NCBI GenBank assembly: GCA_046294625.1
Contig: JBKBKN010000011.1
Span: 41,080-105,079 of the forward strand
Direction: 5' to 3'
DNA: 64,000 nt
Origin: JBKBKN01 sp046294625
GTDB lineage: Bacteria; Bacteroidota; Bacteroidia; M30B66
Positions 26,877 to 35,344 of the stretch are shown piece after piece. Made by a program: the position numbers and the translations under genes. Numbering within the stretch: position 1 is the first letter of the stretch; each line of letters begins with the position of its first letter. Under the pieces are notes generated by a model. The model did not search any database and was not told the origin of the DNA. It worked only from the letters and a program-made list of their open reading frames with translations.

Positions 26877-28358
26877 TCAATTTTGGCGTGGTGAAGTTAG
26901 TTTTTTTGGTTTTTCAATGAAGACTATCGCCCCAATAAATATCAATAAGATCAAACTTCTTAAGATGTAGTCGAAGATGTCATGATTGTTAATGATGCTA
27001 TCAGCCACATAATAAACTAGATAAGCTGCAAGGGGATAGGCAATGATTTTGCTGATTTCATAAGGCACGGGATAATATTTTCGGCCTAAGAAATAGGACG
27101 TCATCATCATGATGAAATATACAACAAAAGTGGCCCATGCAGCTCCCTGATAGCTGTAAAGCGGAATCCACCAATAGTTCAAGATTACTGTAATTGCAGC
27201 ACCCATAATCGCCAACCATGCTCCTAAATGTGTTTTGTCATTAAGCTTAAACCAAATAGACAAGTTGAAGAATATTCCGAGAAAAACATTGGCCATCAAC
27301 AAAATAGGAACCACACTCAACCCTTCGTGATAAGCCTTGTCGATAAATAGACTCACTACATCAATAAAAATCATAATGCCTAAAAATATGATGCTGCAAA
27401 TCATCACAAAATATTTCATTACATCGGCATAGAGCTGCTTGGCATCTTTTTCTTTTGCCTGAGCAAAAAAGAATGGCTCAGCTGCAAATCGGAAGGTTTG
27501 AATAAACAAGGTCATCAGAATGGCAACTTTGTAGCAAGCCCCAAATATCCCTAAATCATACATTGCCCTGTCTTCTGGTAATTGATACTTCATAGAAGTG
27601 CGGCTGAACATTTCGTTGGTAATGCCCGCTAACCCACTAATGAGTAGCGGAAAGGCATATCGAAACATTTCTTTCCATAGTGCTTTATCGAATTTCCACT
27701 TCATACCAATGATGGTGGGCGATAGCAGTAGTAAAGTGGCTAAGCTAGCCAAGAGATTGGCAATGAAAACATAACCTACGCCTGTTTCTGGATTGAAAAA
27801 CCAATGCATCAGTTCCTTTCCTTCAGGGCTTGCAGCTGCATACCATAGCGGACAAAGCCAAATGAAGAATACATTCAAACCAATGTTGATAGCTATTCCG
27901 ATAATTTTAATTAAGGCAAAGCGAATCGGTTTGTTGTCGAACCTGAGTTTGGAAAAAGGAACGGCTGTGACGGCATCGGCAGCCAAAATCATGGCAAACC
28001 ATATCACGTATTCGGAATGATTGGGGTATTGAATGGCATTGGCAATTGGCTGAGCAAATGCCACACACAATAACAGGAAACCGGCCGATGAGATCAGAAG
28101 CGAAATCATGGAAGTGCTGAACACCTTGTCCTTGAAGCCTTCTTTGGAGGAAAAACGAAAATAGGCTGTTTCAAATCCATAGGTTAAAACTATCAGCAGA
28201 AATGCCACATAAGCATACATCTCGGTGATGATTCCGAATTGTTCAGGAGCAAACACTCTGGTGTGGAGTGGCACCAAAAGGTAGTTCAGTAGCCGGCCGA
28301 TAATGCTGCTAAGGCCATAAATAGCGGTTTGACCGGCAAGTCGCTTGAGAGGGTTCAA
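26877..28358 (-). CDS. Polysaccharide flippase (Wzx/MATE-type)
   Basis: A 493-residue membrane protein with about 12-14 transmembrane helices and the N-terminal signature of oligosaccharide flippases (LAGQTAIYGLSSIIGRLLNYLLVPLHTRVFAPEQFG). Such proteins move lipid-linked glycan units across the inner membrane. It heads a minus-strand operon of six genes ending with the EnvC-like gene. Its substrate is unknown; the operon's nucleotidyltransferase may help make it. An exact TAnnTTTG motif lies 53 bases upstream. Confidence 0.9.
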   Translation of the reverse strand: MNPLKRLAGQTAIYGLSSIIGRLLNYLLVPLHTRVFAPEQFGIITEMYAYVAFLLIVLTYGFETAYFRFSSKEGFKDKVFSTSMISLLISSAGFLLLCVAFAQPIANAIQYPNHSEYVIWFAMILAADAVTAVPFSKLRFDNKPIRFALIKIIGIAINIGLNVFFIWLCPLWYAAASPEGKELMHWFFNPETGVGYVFIANLLASLATLLLLSPTIIGMKWKFDKALWKEMFRYAFPLLISGLAGITNEMFSRTSMKYQLPEDRAMYDLGIFGACYKVAILMTLFIQTFRFAAEPFFFAQAKEKDAKQLYADVMKYFVMICSIIFLGIMIFIDVVSLFIDKAYHEGLSVVPILLMANVFLGIFFNLSIWFKLNDKTHLGAWLAIMGAAITVILNYWWIPLYSYQGAAWATFVVYFIMMMTSYFLGRKYYPVPYEISKIIAYPLAAYLVYYVADSIINNHDIFDYILRSLILLIFIGAIVFIEKPKKLTSPRQN

Positions 28359-28776
28359 ATGCCTTTGATGCTAATGGTTCTGTAAAATTAGATTCGAATT
28401 CAAAAGTGCTCAAATCTATTATTTTAATTGCAAATTTTGATGCTAAATTTCAATCAGCATGAATCATAAAAATGAAGCAGTTGGGCTTATTTATCTAAGC
28501 AGATAAATCGGTTTTGTCTTTCCTAAGTAATGGTTTTGATGAAATGACTATTCGGCTTATATCTCGATCAAGGTGTTTGCTCTTTTTCGCTTCAATCGCC
28601 GTCGATGTAGCATTTATGGCAAAGCGCCTGAATATTTTTTCTTTATAGCTGATTTGGAAGAAAATTCTGCATTTGACATCCATCACTATCCATGCAAATT
28701 AAAACTATAGGTTTAGATTTGCATAGATTTTTTTGGCCTAAATATACCTTAAGTATATAATTGTCAAAGCGTTGTA
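28359..28776. other. 418-base stretch with no convincing gene
   Basis: The left end holds the probable promoter of the flippase operon. A 63-codon minus-strand frame (28495-28686) has no recognisable domain, no upstream -7 motif that stands out and no neighbour coupling, so it is not called as a gene, though it cannot be ruled out. No tRNA, repeat or strong hairpin was seen. Confidence 0.4.
28411..28418 (-). promoter_or_regulatory. Bacteroidota -7 motif for the flippase operon
   Basis: The minus strand reads TAGATTTG, an exact TAnnTTTG match, 53 bases before the flippase start. It would drive the operon down to the EnvC-like gene. Confidence 0.45.
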
Positions 28777-29556
28777 TTACTCGCCTTTGAACATAGCTTT
28801 TCTCTTTTCAAGAAATGCTGTGGCTCCCTCCTTGAAGTCTGAAGTTTCGAACAAACTGCCAAAGGCCATGACTTCACTCACGAAGCCATCGGTGTTTACC
28901 TTGTAATAATCATTCACACATTCCACCACCGCTGCTACAGCCAGCGGTGCTTTAGTGTAGATCTTTTGAAGAATAGATAAGCACTTATCCATCAACTCAG
29001 TTTGTGGAACCACATCATTCACTAGTCCCAGCCGATGTGCTTCAGTAGCGCCGATCATATCGCCGGTCATTAAATATTCCAAAGCTTTTCCTTTGCCAAT
29101 GAGTTGTACCAAGCGTTGGGTGCCACCGTAGCCCGGTATCAAACCAAGGTTTACTTCGGGCTGTCCGAATTTTGCGTGTTCGGCCGCGATTCTCATATGA
29201 CAAGCCATAGCCAATTCGCATCCGCCACCCAAAGCAAAGCCATTTACAGCTGCGATCACCGGTTTTTTACTTTGCTCAATGCTATCAAACACCCTGTTAC
29301 CGTCTTTGCTGAGCTTTAGGGCTTCTGCATTGCTAAAAGATGAAAATTCGGCAATATCAGCTCCGGCAGCAAATGCCTTTTCACCGCTTCCGGTGATGAG
29401 TATCCCGCGTATTTCTGCATCCTGATTGGCATCGGCAACAGCCTTACCCACTTCTTGAATCAGTGCATAATTCAACGCGTTGAGTTTATCGGGTCTGTTA
29501 AGGGTGATAAAACAGGTTTGATTTTCTTTTTTTACAATAATCTGTGAGTATTCCAT
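28777..29556 (-). CDS. Enoyl-CoA hydratase/isomerase family protein
   Basis: A 259-residue crotonase-fold enzyme. The oxyanion-hole strands are FAAGADIAEF and NGFALGGGCELAM, and both catalytic acids of true hydratases are present (Glu114 in GGCELA and Glu134 in GQPEVNLGLIPGYGG). It should therefore hydrate trans-2-enoyl-CoA in beta-oxidation or a related acyl-CoA pathway. Length is normal for a single-domain hydratase. No other beta-oxidation gene is adjacent. Chain-length preference cannot be told. Confidence 0.93.
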   Translation of the reverse strand: MEYSQIIVKKENQTCFITLNRPDKLNALNYALIQEVGKAVADANQDAEIRGILITGSGEKAFAAGADIAEFSSFSNAEALKLSKDGNRVFDSIEQSKKPVIAAVNGFALGGGCELAMACHMRIAAEHAKFGQPEVNLGLIPGYGGTQRLVQLIGKGKALEYLMTGDMIGATEAHRLGLVNDVVPQTELMDKCLSILQKIYTKAPLAVAAVVECVNDYYKVNTDGFVSEVMAFGSLFETSDFKEGATAFLEKRKAMFKGE

Positions 29557-29645
29557 GCCGAAAGTTTCTTTGTTGATCGGGGTTAAAAGTAATTAAATTG
29601 CATCAAGTCCAAATTGCAGTTTTCAGGAGAAAATACTCCCGTTAA

Positions 29646-30704
29646 TCATGCTTCTTCCTTTTTTCTGTTTTGAAAAAACATCAAAGGCTTTGGACGTAGC
29701 CTGCTTTTGTAAACAGAAAGCGAATCGAGTTTGATGCGTCCTTTTCTTATTTTTCGCTGCTCTTCAATTGGCAAGGCGGCAATTTCCATGCATTTTTCAC
29801 TGCAGCAAGCATTGTATTTTTCTTTACAGGCGTCGCACTGAATAAAAAGTAAATGGCAATCGTCGTTGGCACAATTGGTGTGCGTGTCGCACAACGCTCC
29901 GCATTGATGACATTTACTTATGATGTCATCCGTAATTCGTTCTCCCAGACGTTCATCGAAGACAAAGTTTTTGCCAATAAATTTTGAAGGCAAACCTTTT
30001 GCCTTTATTTGTCTGGCATAGTCAATAATACCACCATGCAGCTGATTCACATCTTTAAATCCATGATGCTTCAAATATGCGCTGGCTTTTTCGCAGCGAA
30101 TGCCACCGGTGCAATAGAGTAATATTTTCTTTTCCTTTTCATCTTTTAGTTCATTGATGACAATGGGCAGTTCTTCTCTGAATGTGTCTGCATCAGGGAG
30201 AATCGCACCAACAAAATGCCCCACTTCGCTTTCGTAATGATTGCGCATATCCACCACGACAGTTTCCGGGTCTTCCAATGCAAGGTTAAACGCTTCTGCA
30301 TCAAGGTGATTACCCACATTGGTCAAATCAAATGTGTCATCATCCAATCCATCAGCTACGATTTTGTGACGTACCTTGATAGCAAGCTTGTAGAAGGATT
30401 TTCCATTGTCTTCGACAGCAATTTTGAATGGAATATCCTTGAAGTAGGGGATTGCATCAATATAAGTCCTAAGCTTTTCGAGATTGGCTGTAGGCAGGCT
30501 TAGTTGGGCATTGATACCTTCACGTGCGATATAAATCCTTCCCAGCACCCCCATGGCGCTCCAGTCTTTAAAAAGCTGATCGCGCGTTTCAGCGGGGTTT
30601 TTAATAATCACGTATCTGTAAAACGAAAGTGTGGTTCTCGGCGTAGGATCATTTTGTATTCTGCGTTTAAGCTCTTCCTTATTTACTCGATTGTAAAGAA
30701 ACAT
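29646..30704 (-). CDS. trhO: tRNA uridine(34) hydroxylase TrhO (rhodanese family)
   Basis: A 352-residue protein that hydroxylates U34 in certain tRNA anticodons in an oxygen-dependent reaction, the first step toward 5-methoxyuridine-type modifications. It has an N-terminal ferredoxin-like domain (GRIYIAREGINAQLS), the rhodanese domain with active-site loop CTGGIRCEKA, and a C-terminal cysteine-rich tail (CHQCGALCDTH, CANDDC, CDACKEKYNACC) likely to bind zinc. The frame is open to 30746, but conserved members begin near MFLYNRV, so 30704 is chosen. The gene is monocistronic. Confidence 0.92.
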   Translation of the reverse strand: MFLYNRVNKEELKRRIQNDPTPRTTLSFYRYVIIKNPAETRDQLFKDWSAMGVLGRIYIAREGINAQLSLPTANLEKLRTYIDAIPYFKDIPFKIAVEDNGKSFYKLAIKVRHKIVADGLDDDTFDLTNVGNHLDAEAFNLALEDPETVVVDMRNHYESEVGHFVGAILPDADTFREELPIVINELKDEKEKKILLYCTGGIRCEKASAYLKHHGFKDVNQLHGGIIDYARQIKAKGLPSKFIGKNFVFDERLGERITDDIISKCHQCGALCDTHTNCANDDCHLLFIQCDACKEKYNACCSEKCMEIAALPIEEQRKIRKGRIKLDSLSVYKSRLRPKPLMFFQNRKKEEA

Positions 30705-30930
30705 GCGATGATTTTTTGACTTTTTACAATGTGCAAAAATAAGCATTTATCAAGCTGACTTCACATGATTTTTATCAGGGATTTATAGCCAATTCTTCTA
30801 GAGCACTCGATGAATCCATCGCACTTTTAACATTACTTGGGTAAAGTTTTGTTTTACCTCATAAAAAAGAAACATAAAGTGCAGAAAGGATTTCACAATG
30901 TTCACAAATAAAATAAGTGCAAACCACAAA

Positions 30931-31147
30931 AATTCCGAAGAGATGATATATTCGCTCTTAATCAACAGATTATGTTAATAATCTAATTTGTATCAACATC
31001 CAAGTCCACAAAGTGCGAAAAAGTTTTTTGCTTTGGAAAAAAGATCAAGTTTACACATTCAATCATGCTCAAATCCCGAAAGGATGTATATGTTATAGAG
31101 AAAACAATTCGGCATAAGTAAATCCCGCAGGGATGATATATTGGTAA
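30931..31147 (+). repeat. Three copies of a short palindromic REP-like repeat
   Basis: The 562-base region 30747-31308 has no gene. It holds three imperfect copies of the pattern AAATCCCG.AGGGATGATATA followed by a T-rich tail: 30931-30955 (most diverged), 31071-31097 and 31120-31147 (best copy). The core CCCG.AGGG is a short inverted repeat. All three face the same way. This looks like the REP-type intergenic repeats of Bacteroidota that are mobilised by single-strand Y1 transposases, but no such transposase is in the window. Flanking text such as GCAAAGAGCGCAAAG (near 31239) and CATAAAGTGCAGAAAGG (near 30868) may be remnants of a second repeat family. Confidence 0.6.
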
Positions 31148-31308
31148 ACGATATCAATATCAATCAAAACCTTGGAGGGGTAACATTATTGAGCCTTTAT
31201 CAAAGCAATCTCATTTTCAATCCAAAATCGCATCATCGCAAAGAGCGCAAAGTCTTTTTCTTTCTGATAAAGTTACTTTTCTATCAATTACCGCATACAC
31301 AAAAAACA

Positions 31309-33270
31309 TCAACCTTTCTTTTCTTTTCGCTTGAGTGCAATGGGGTTAACGGCATTGATGATCAGTGGGAATTTCTCCACTTGCACATTGCTGGTGTCTA
31401 ATCCAAAGGCTTTATCTTCGCTGATAGACAGATATTTCAGCATGAAATAAAGGTCCATGATGATTTTTTCATACACGGGTAAATCGTTTTCGTTCGAAAG
31501 GTATTTCTCCAAGACCACAAACTTAAAGTCCCCGATGATTTGGTTTTTATTTAATGACACATATCGTGAAGTGATATCCACTTCGTGATTTTTCACCATT
31601 TCTTCCACCACCTTGCGAAACATCACATTGATTTTAGGCGCCACTCTGAAACCCAGGTAAAAATCGATTCGGAAAATGGTCTCTTTGGAGAGTTCCTTAA
31701 CCCGGTATTCTGCAGTGTAAGGCTCGTCTAAAACATGTACATGTAGCAGCCAATACACATCGGCGCGTTTAGGTTGCTTCTGAAAGATGGAATAAATAAT
31801 CTTGGATTCTACCAAATCACTAATACTTGAATTGGTCAAAAACACGAGATGAGTAGCATTTTTGGGTACGGATATATCTCTTTTGAGTTCGCAGATTTGT
31901 TGAAGATAAGGTTCAATCTTGGTAAACTCCACATAGCGATAGCTGATCCTCTTGGCTTCTCGCCACACCCACATGAGCGAAAAAATTAGAGAGGCAACAA
32001 GTATAGAAAACCATGCTCCTTCCAAAAGTTTACTCATGTTTGCCACCAGAAAACTGCTTTCGATAATGGAATACAGCATTACAAAACCGATTACCCAGAA
32101 GATCTTATATTGCTTCATGAGCATATAATAGACCAAGAGAATGGAAGTCATCATCATGCCGATGATTATGGTCAACCCATAAGCAGCTTCCATATTTGAA
32201 GATGTGCGAAAAAGCAGCACCACAGTAGATGTGCCTAATAAAAGAAACCAATTAATGGACGGGATGTAGAGCTGACCTTTTAAAGGGGTTGGGTAGTTAA
32301 TTTTGATTTTAGGCCAGAAATTTAGGCGCATGGCTTCATTTACTAGCGTAAACGAACCTGTAATTAAGGCCTGACTTGCAACGATGGTGGCCACTGTTGC
32401 AATCACCAATCCGATATAGAAAAACCACTCGGGCATGATGGCATAAAATATTCGTTCATCATTTTGGAGCGTTCTCCCTTGCTGGGTAATAAGCCAGGCG
32501 CCTTGTCCAAAGTAATTGAGGAGAAGTGCTGTTTTCACAAAAATCCATGAAACACGAATATTTTTTCTGCCGCAATGCCCTAAGTCAGAATATAAAGCTT
32601 CTGCACCTGTGGTGCATAAAAATACCGCACCTAAAATCCAGAAACCTTTTGGATATTGCGCAAGCAACTCATAGGCATAAGTCGGATTAATGGCCTTCAA
32701 TACCAATGGGTTTTGTATCAATTGATTCGCACCTAAAACAGCCAACATGCCAAACCAAAGAAGCATTACAGGACCAAATGAACGTCCTATAAAATTGGTC
32801 CCAAATTGTTGAATGGCAAAAAGCGATACCAGAATGGCCAAGATGATTGGTAATGTATTGATTTCCGGAAATTTATCTTTGATGCCTTCAATGGCCGATG
32901 AAACCGAAATGGCCGGGGTGATGATACCTTCCCCAAGTAAGGCTGCACCGCCAATGAGCGCTGGAATGTAAAGCCATTTCACCTTTGTGTGCTTAGCCAA
33001 ATTGTAAAGCGAAAAAATGCCGCCTTCTCCTTTATTATCCGCACGAAGGGTTAGAATGATGTATTTTAGAGTGGTTTGCAGCGTGAGTGTCCAAAAAACG
33101 CAGGACAATCCGCCTAATATTAAAAGTTCATTGATGGTTCGTTCACCCACTATGGCATTGAACACATAAAGCGGTGATGTTCCAATATCGCCGTAAATGA
33201 TTCCAAGCGAAATTAAAACCCCGCCTAGGGTTAACTTATTAATGCCCGGTTGATGATGTTCTCGTCCCAA
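31309..33270 (-). CDS. kup: KUP-family potassium uptake permease
   Basis: A 653-residue inner-membrane potassium symporter. The N-terminal signature is GGVLISLGIIYGDIGTSPLYVF, followed by LRADNKGEGGIFSLY and about 12 membrane helices, then a soluble C-terminal domain of about 200 residues. It very probably takes up K+ with protons. No ATG fits the conserved start: the frame opens with TTG at 33270, eleven residues before the first conserved block, which is accepted here. An exact TAnnTTTG motif is only 18 bases upstream of this TTG, consistent with a short leader. Confidence 0.93.
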   Translation of the reverse strand: MGREHHQPGINKLTLGGVLISLGIIYGDIGTSPLYVFNAIVGERTINELLILGGLSCVFWTLTLQTTLKYIILTLRADNKGEGGIFSLYNLAKHTKVKWLYIPALIGGAALLGEGIITPAISVSSAIEGIKDKFPEINTLPIILAILVSLFAIQQFGTNFIGRSFGPVMLLWFGMLAVLGANQLIQNPLVLKAINPTYAYELLAQYPKGFWILGAVFLCTTGAEALYSDLGHCGRKNIRVSWIFVKTALLLNYFGQGAWLITQQGRTLQNDERIFYAIMPEWFFYIGLVIATVATIVASQALITGSFTLVNEAMRLNFWPKIKINYPTPLKGQLYIPSINWFLLLGTSTVVLLFRTSSNMEAAYGLTIIIGMMMTSILLVYYMLMKQYKIFWVIGFVMLYSIIESSFLVANMSKLLEGAWFSILVASLIFSLMWVWREAKRISYRYVEFTKIEPYLQQICELKRDISVPKNATHLVFLTNSSISDLVESKIIYSIFQKQPKRADVYWLLHVHVLDEPYTAEYRVKELSKETIFRIDFYLGFRVAPKINVMFRKVVEEMVKNHEVDITSRYVSLNKNQIIGDFKFVVLEKYLSNENDLPVYEKIIMDLYFMLKYLSISEDKAFGLDTSNVQVEKFPLIINAVNPIALKRKEKKG

Positions 33271-33287
33271 TTCAATTAAGGAGGTGT

Positions 33288-33295
33288 CAAAGATA
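33288..33295 (-). promoter_or_regulatory. Bacteroidota -7 motif for kup
   Basis: The minus strand reads TATCTTTG, an exact TAnnTTTG match, 18 bases before the TTG start of kup. Its closeness limits how far upstream translation could begin and so supports the TTG start. Confidence 0.5.
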
Positions 33296-33468
33296 GTTCT
33301 TAAAATTTGTTAAATGCCAATTTTTAAAAGTTTATTTTCATTGCTTCTTTCAATAGAATTGCACAGATGAAGGAAAACCGGATGAATTAACATGCTATTT
33401 TAGGAAATACCGCAAACAAATTACATGCAATTACGATGTATGTGATTAACTGTATCTTTACATCATAA

Positions 33469-34917
33469 ATGGAAAAACTATTCAATCTGATTAATGGCAA
33501 TTTGGTTGAACCGATTTCGGGTCAATATCTTGAAGTGATAGAGCCTGCCAAGGGTAGGGTTTATGCCCTTGCCCCAGAAAGTGACCACCAGGATGCGGAA
33601 CATGCTGTTGACGCTGCCCAAAAAGCTTTTTCTCAATGGTCAGCTTTATCGGTGCAAAATCGTTCGGAATACATGCTACGCCTAGCCGATTTGATGGAAC
33701 GTGACACAGAAATACTCGCAGCAGCCGAATCGAAAGATACAGGTAAGCCAATCAGTGTGGCAAAGAGTGTGGATATTCCCAGGGCGATCTCTAATATTCG
33801 CTTCTTCGCAACAGCCATTTTACATTTCTCGTCCGAGTCGCATGCCATGGATGGTGTGGCCATCAATTATACTTTGCGACAACCGATTGGTTCGGTGGTT
33901 TGTATTTCTCCCTGGAATTTGCCGCTTTACCTGTTTACTTGGAAAATTGCTCCTGCTTTGGCAGCCGGAAATTGTGTGATTGGAAAGCCATCTGAAGTAA
34001 CTCCATACACGGCATATTTATTTTCTAAATTGTGTGTTGAGGTGGGTTTCCCGCATGGGGTAATCAATATTTTACATGGCAGGGGGGCCAAAGTAGGTTC
34101 GGCTTTGGTTCAACATCATGATGTAAAAGCAGTTTCTTTCACCGGGGGGACGGCAACAGGAGCTGCCATAGCTGCAGCTGTAGCGCCCAAATTCAAAAAA
34201 CTGTCTTTGGAATTGGGTGGAAAGAATCCAACCATTGTTTTTGATGATTGCCAATTCGAAACCACGGTCAAAGAAGTGGTTCGTGCCTCATTTTCCAATC
34301 AAGGGCAAATTTGTTTATGCGGCTCACGTATTCTGGTTCAGAAAGGAATCTATGACCGTTTTAAGGAAGCATTTTTAGAAGAAGTAAAAAAACTCAAGGT
34401 AGGTGATCCCAATCAACCCGATACATCCTTTGGAGCCTTGGTTTCATCTGAGCATATCGAAAAAGTGATTTCGTATATCCAATTAGCCAAAAATGAAGGC
34501 GGAGTTCTTTTAACCGGTGGTGAGCGATTGCATTTGCCCGCCCCTCTTGATAAGGGCTATTTTTTACAACCAACAGTCTTCGAAGGTCTTCCTTATGATT
34601 GCCGCACCAATCAGGAAGAAATTTTTGGTCCGGTGCTCACTTTAATGCCTTTCGAGCATGAGCAAGAAGCCGTCCACTATGCCAATAGCACCAAGTATGG
34701 TCTGGCAGCATCGGTTTGGACTGGCGAGCTGGGCAAAGCTCACCGTGTGGCCGAAAAACTTCAAAGTGGCATCGTTTGGATTAACTGCTGGATGCTTCGC
34801 GATTTGCGAACACCCTTTGGTGGGATAAAAGACAGCGGAGTTGGTAGAGAAGGAGGCTGGGAAGCCTTACGGTTTTTTACGGAGCCCAAGAATGTCTGCA
34901 TCAAATATGCTAAATAA
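33469..34917 (+). CDS. NAD(P)-dependent aldehyde dehydrogenase
   Basis: A 482-residue ALDH-superfamily enzyme oxidising an aldehyde to the acid. The catalytic thiol is Cys282 (NQGQICLCGS) and the general base Glu248 (LELGGKNP). ISPWNLPLYLFTWKIAPALAAGN contains the conserved Asn, and FTGG is the cofactor loop. The overall style is closest to 2-hydroxymuconic-semialdehyde and betaine-aldehyde dehydrogenases, but the substrate is not fixed by sequence. No catabolic genes are adjacent. A near-consensus -7 element (TATCTTTA, 33453-33460) lies 8 bases before the ATG. Confidence 0.92.
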   Translation: MEKLFNLINGNLVEPISGQYLEVIEPAKGRVYALAPESDHQDAEHAVDAAQKAFSQWSALSVQNRSEYMLRLADLMERDTEILAAAESKDTGKPISVAKSVDIPRAISNIRFFATAILHFSSESHAMDGVAINYTLRQPIGSVVCISPWNLPLYLFTWKIAPALAAGNCVIGKPSEVTPYTAYLFSKLCVEVGFPHGVINILHGRGAKVGSALVQHHDVKAVSFTGGTATGAAIAAAVAPKFKKLSLELGGKNPTIVFDDCQFETTVKEVVRASFSNQGQICLCGSRILVQKGIYDRFKEAFLEEVKKLKVGDPNQPDTSFGALVSSEHIEKVISYIQLAKNEGGVLLTGGERLHLPAPLDKGYFLQPTVFEGLPYDCRTNQEEIFGPVLTLMPFEHEQEAVHYANSTKYGLAASVWTGELGKAHRVAEKLQSGIVWINCWMLRDLRTPFGGIKDSGVGREGGWEALRFFTEPKNVCIKYAK

Positions 34918-34943
34918 AAAACCCTGAAAATGTGGCATCAGGG
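34915..34943 (-). terminator. Intrinsic terminator after the 96-residue protein gene
   Basis: On the minus strand CCCTGA (34938-34943) and TCAGGG (34922-34927) form a stem around a 10-base loop, followed by six T. It lies 28 bases beyond the stop of the minus-strand gene ending at 34972. Confidence 0.7.
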
Positions 34944-34971
34944 CTAATTTAACACTTGCATGGTGGAGACT

Positions 34972-35262
34972 TTAAATGAGTTCAATACTAAGTATTCTGT
35001 GAATCGGCAGTACGATTCCTCCCTTAAGCATTATTGCATTATCGGTGGTAGCCCAAATGGTTGTATCTACCATTTTTCTACCGTTGCTGTCTTCGAAGGT
35101 GATTTTTACTTTGTTGTGATACAGATTGCTTAAAATGGTTGCTTTCTCCAGCAGACTTCTACGTTCTTTAGCAGAGTCAGATGATTTTAATACTTCTTCT
35201 CTAGGGAAGCTGAGTGTTCTCACTACTTCCTTGTCAATGATTTGAACTTGGTTGTGTCTCAT
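34972..35262 (-). CDS. Small conserved protein of unknown function
   Basis: A 96-residue soluble protein with no signal peptide. It has an N-terminal helical part (EVLKSSDSAKERRSLLEKATILSNLYHNKV) and a C-terminal beta part (KVKITFEDSNGRKMVDTTIWATTDNAIMLKGGIVLPIHRI, given as sections). The TTIWATT..I.LKGG..LPIHRI pattern is reminiscent of small Bacteroidota-restricted hypothetical proteins. It is a single gene with a good terminator and lies downstream of tilS on the same strand. No function can be suggested. Confidence 0.75.
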   Translation of the reverse strand: MRHNQVQIIDKEVVRTLSFPREEVLKSSDSAKERRSLLEKATILSNLYHNKVKITFEDSNGRKMVDTTIWATTDNAIMLKGGIVLPIHRILSIELI

Positions 35263-35344
35263 AGCAAAATGATTTTATCAGATATACCATGAACGAAATT
35301 TTGATGATCAAGGTTATCCCCTGCTAATAAGTGTTAACATTTAC

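Noticed and set aside
28495..28686. 63-codon minus-strand frame upstream of the flippase operon
   Set aside because: No recognisable domain, promoter or coupling; it is short enough to arise by chance in this AT-rich region.
30931..31147. CRISPR array
   Set aside because: The three repeats are unevenly spaced, degenerate and only about 20-27 bases long, and no cas genes are in the window.
33276..33283. AAGGAGG on the plus strand upstream of the aldehyde dehydrogenase gene as a Shine-Dalgarno site
   Set aside because: No start codon with an open frame follows at a suitable distance; it is antisense to the kup leader.
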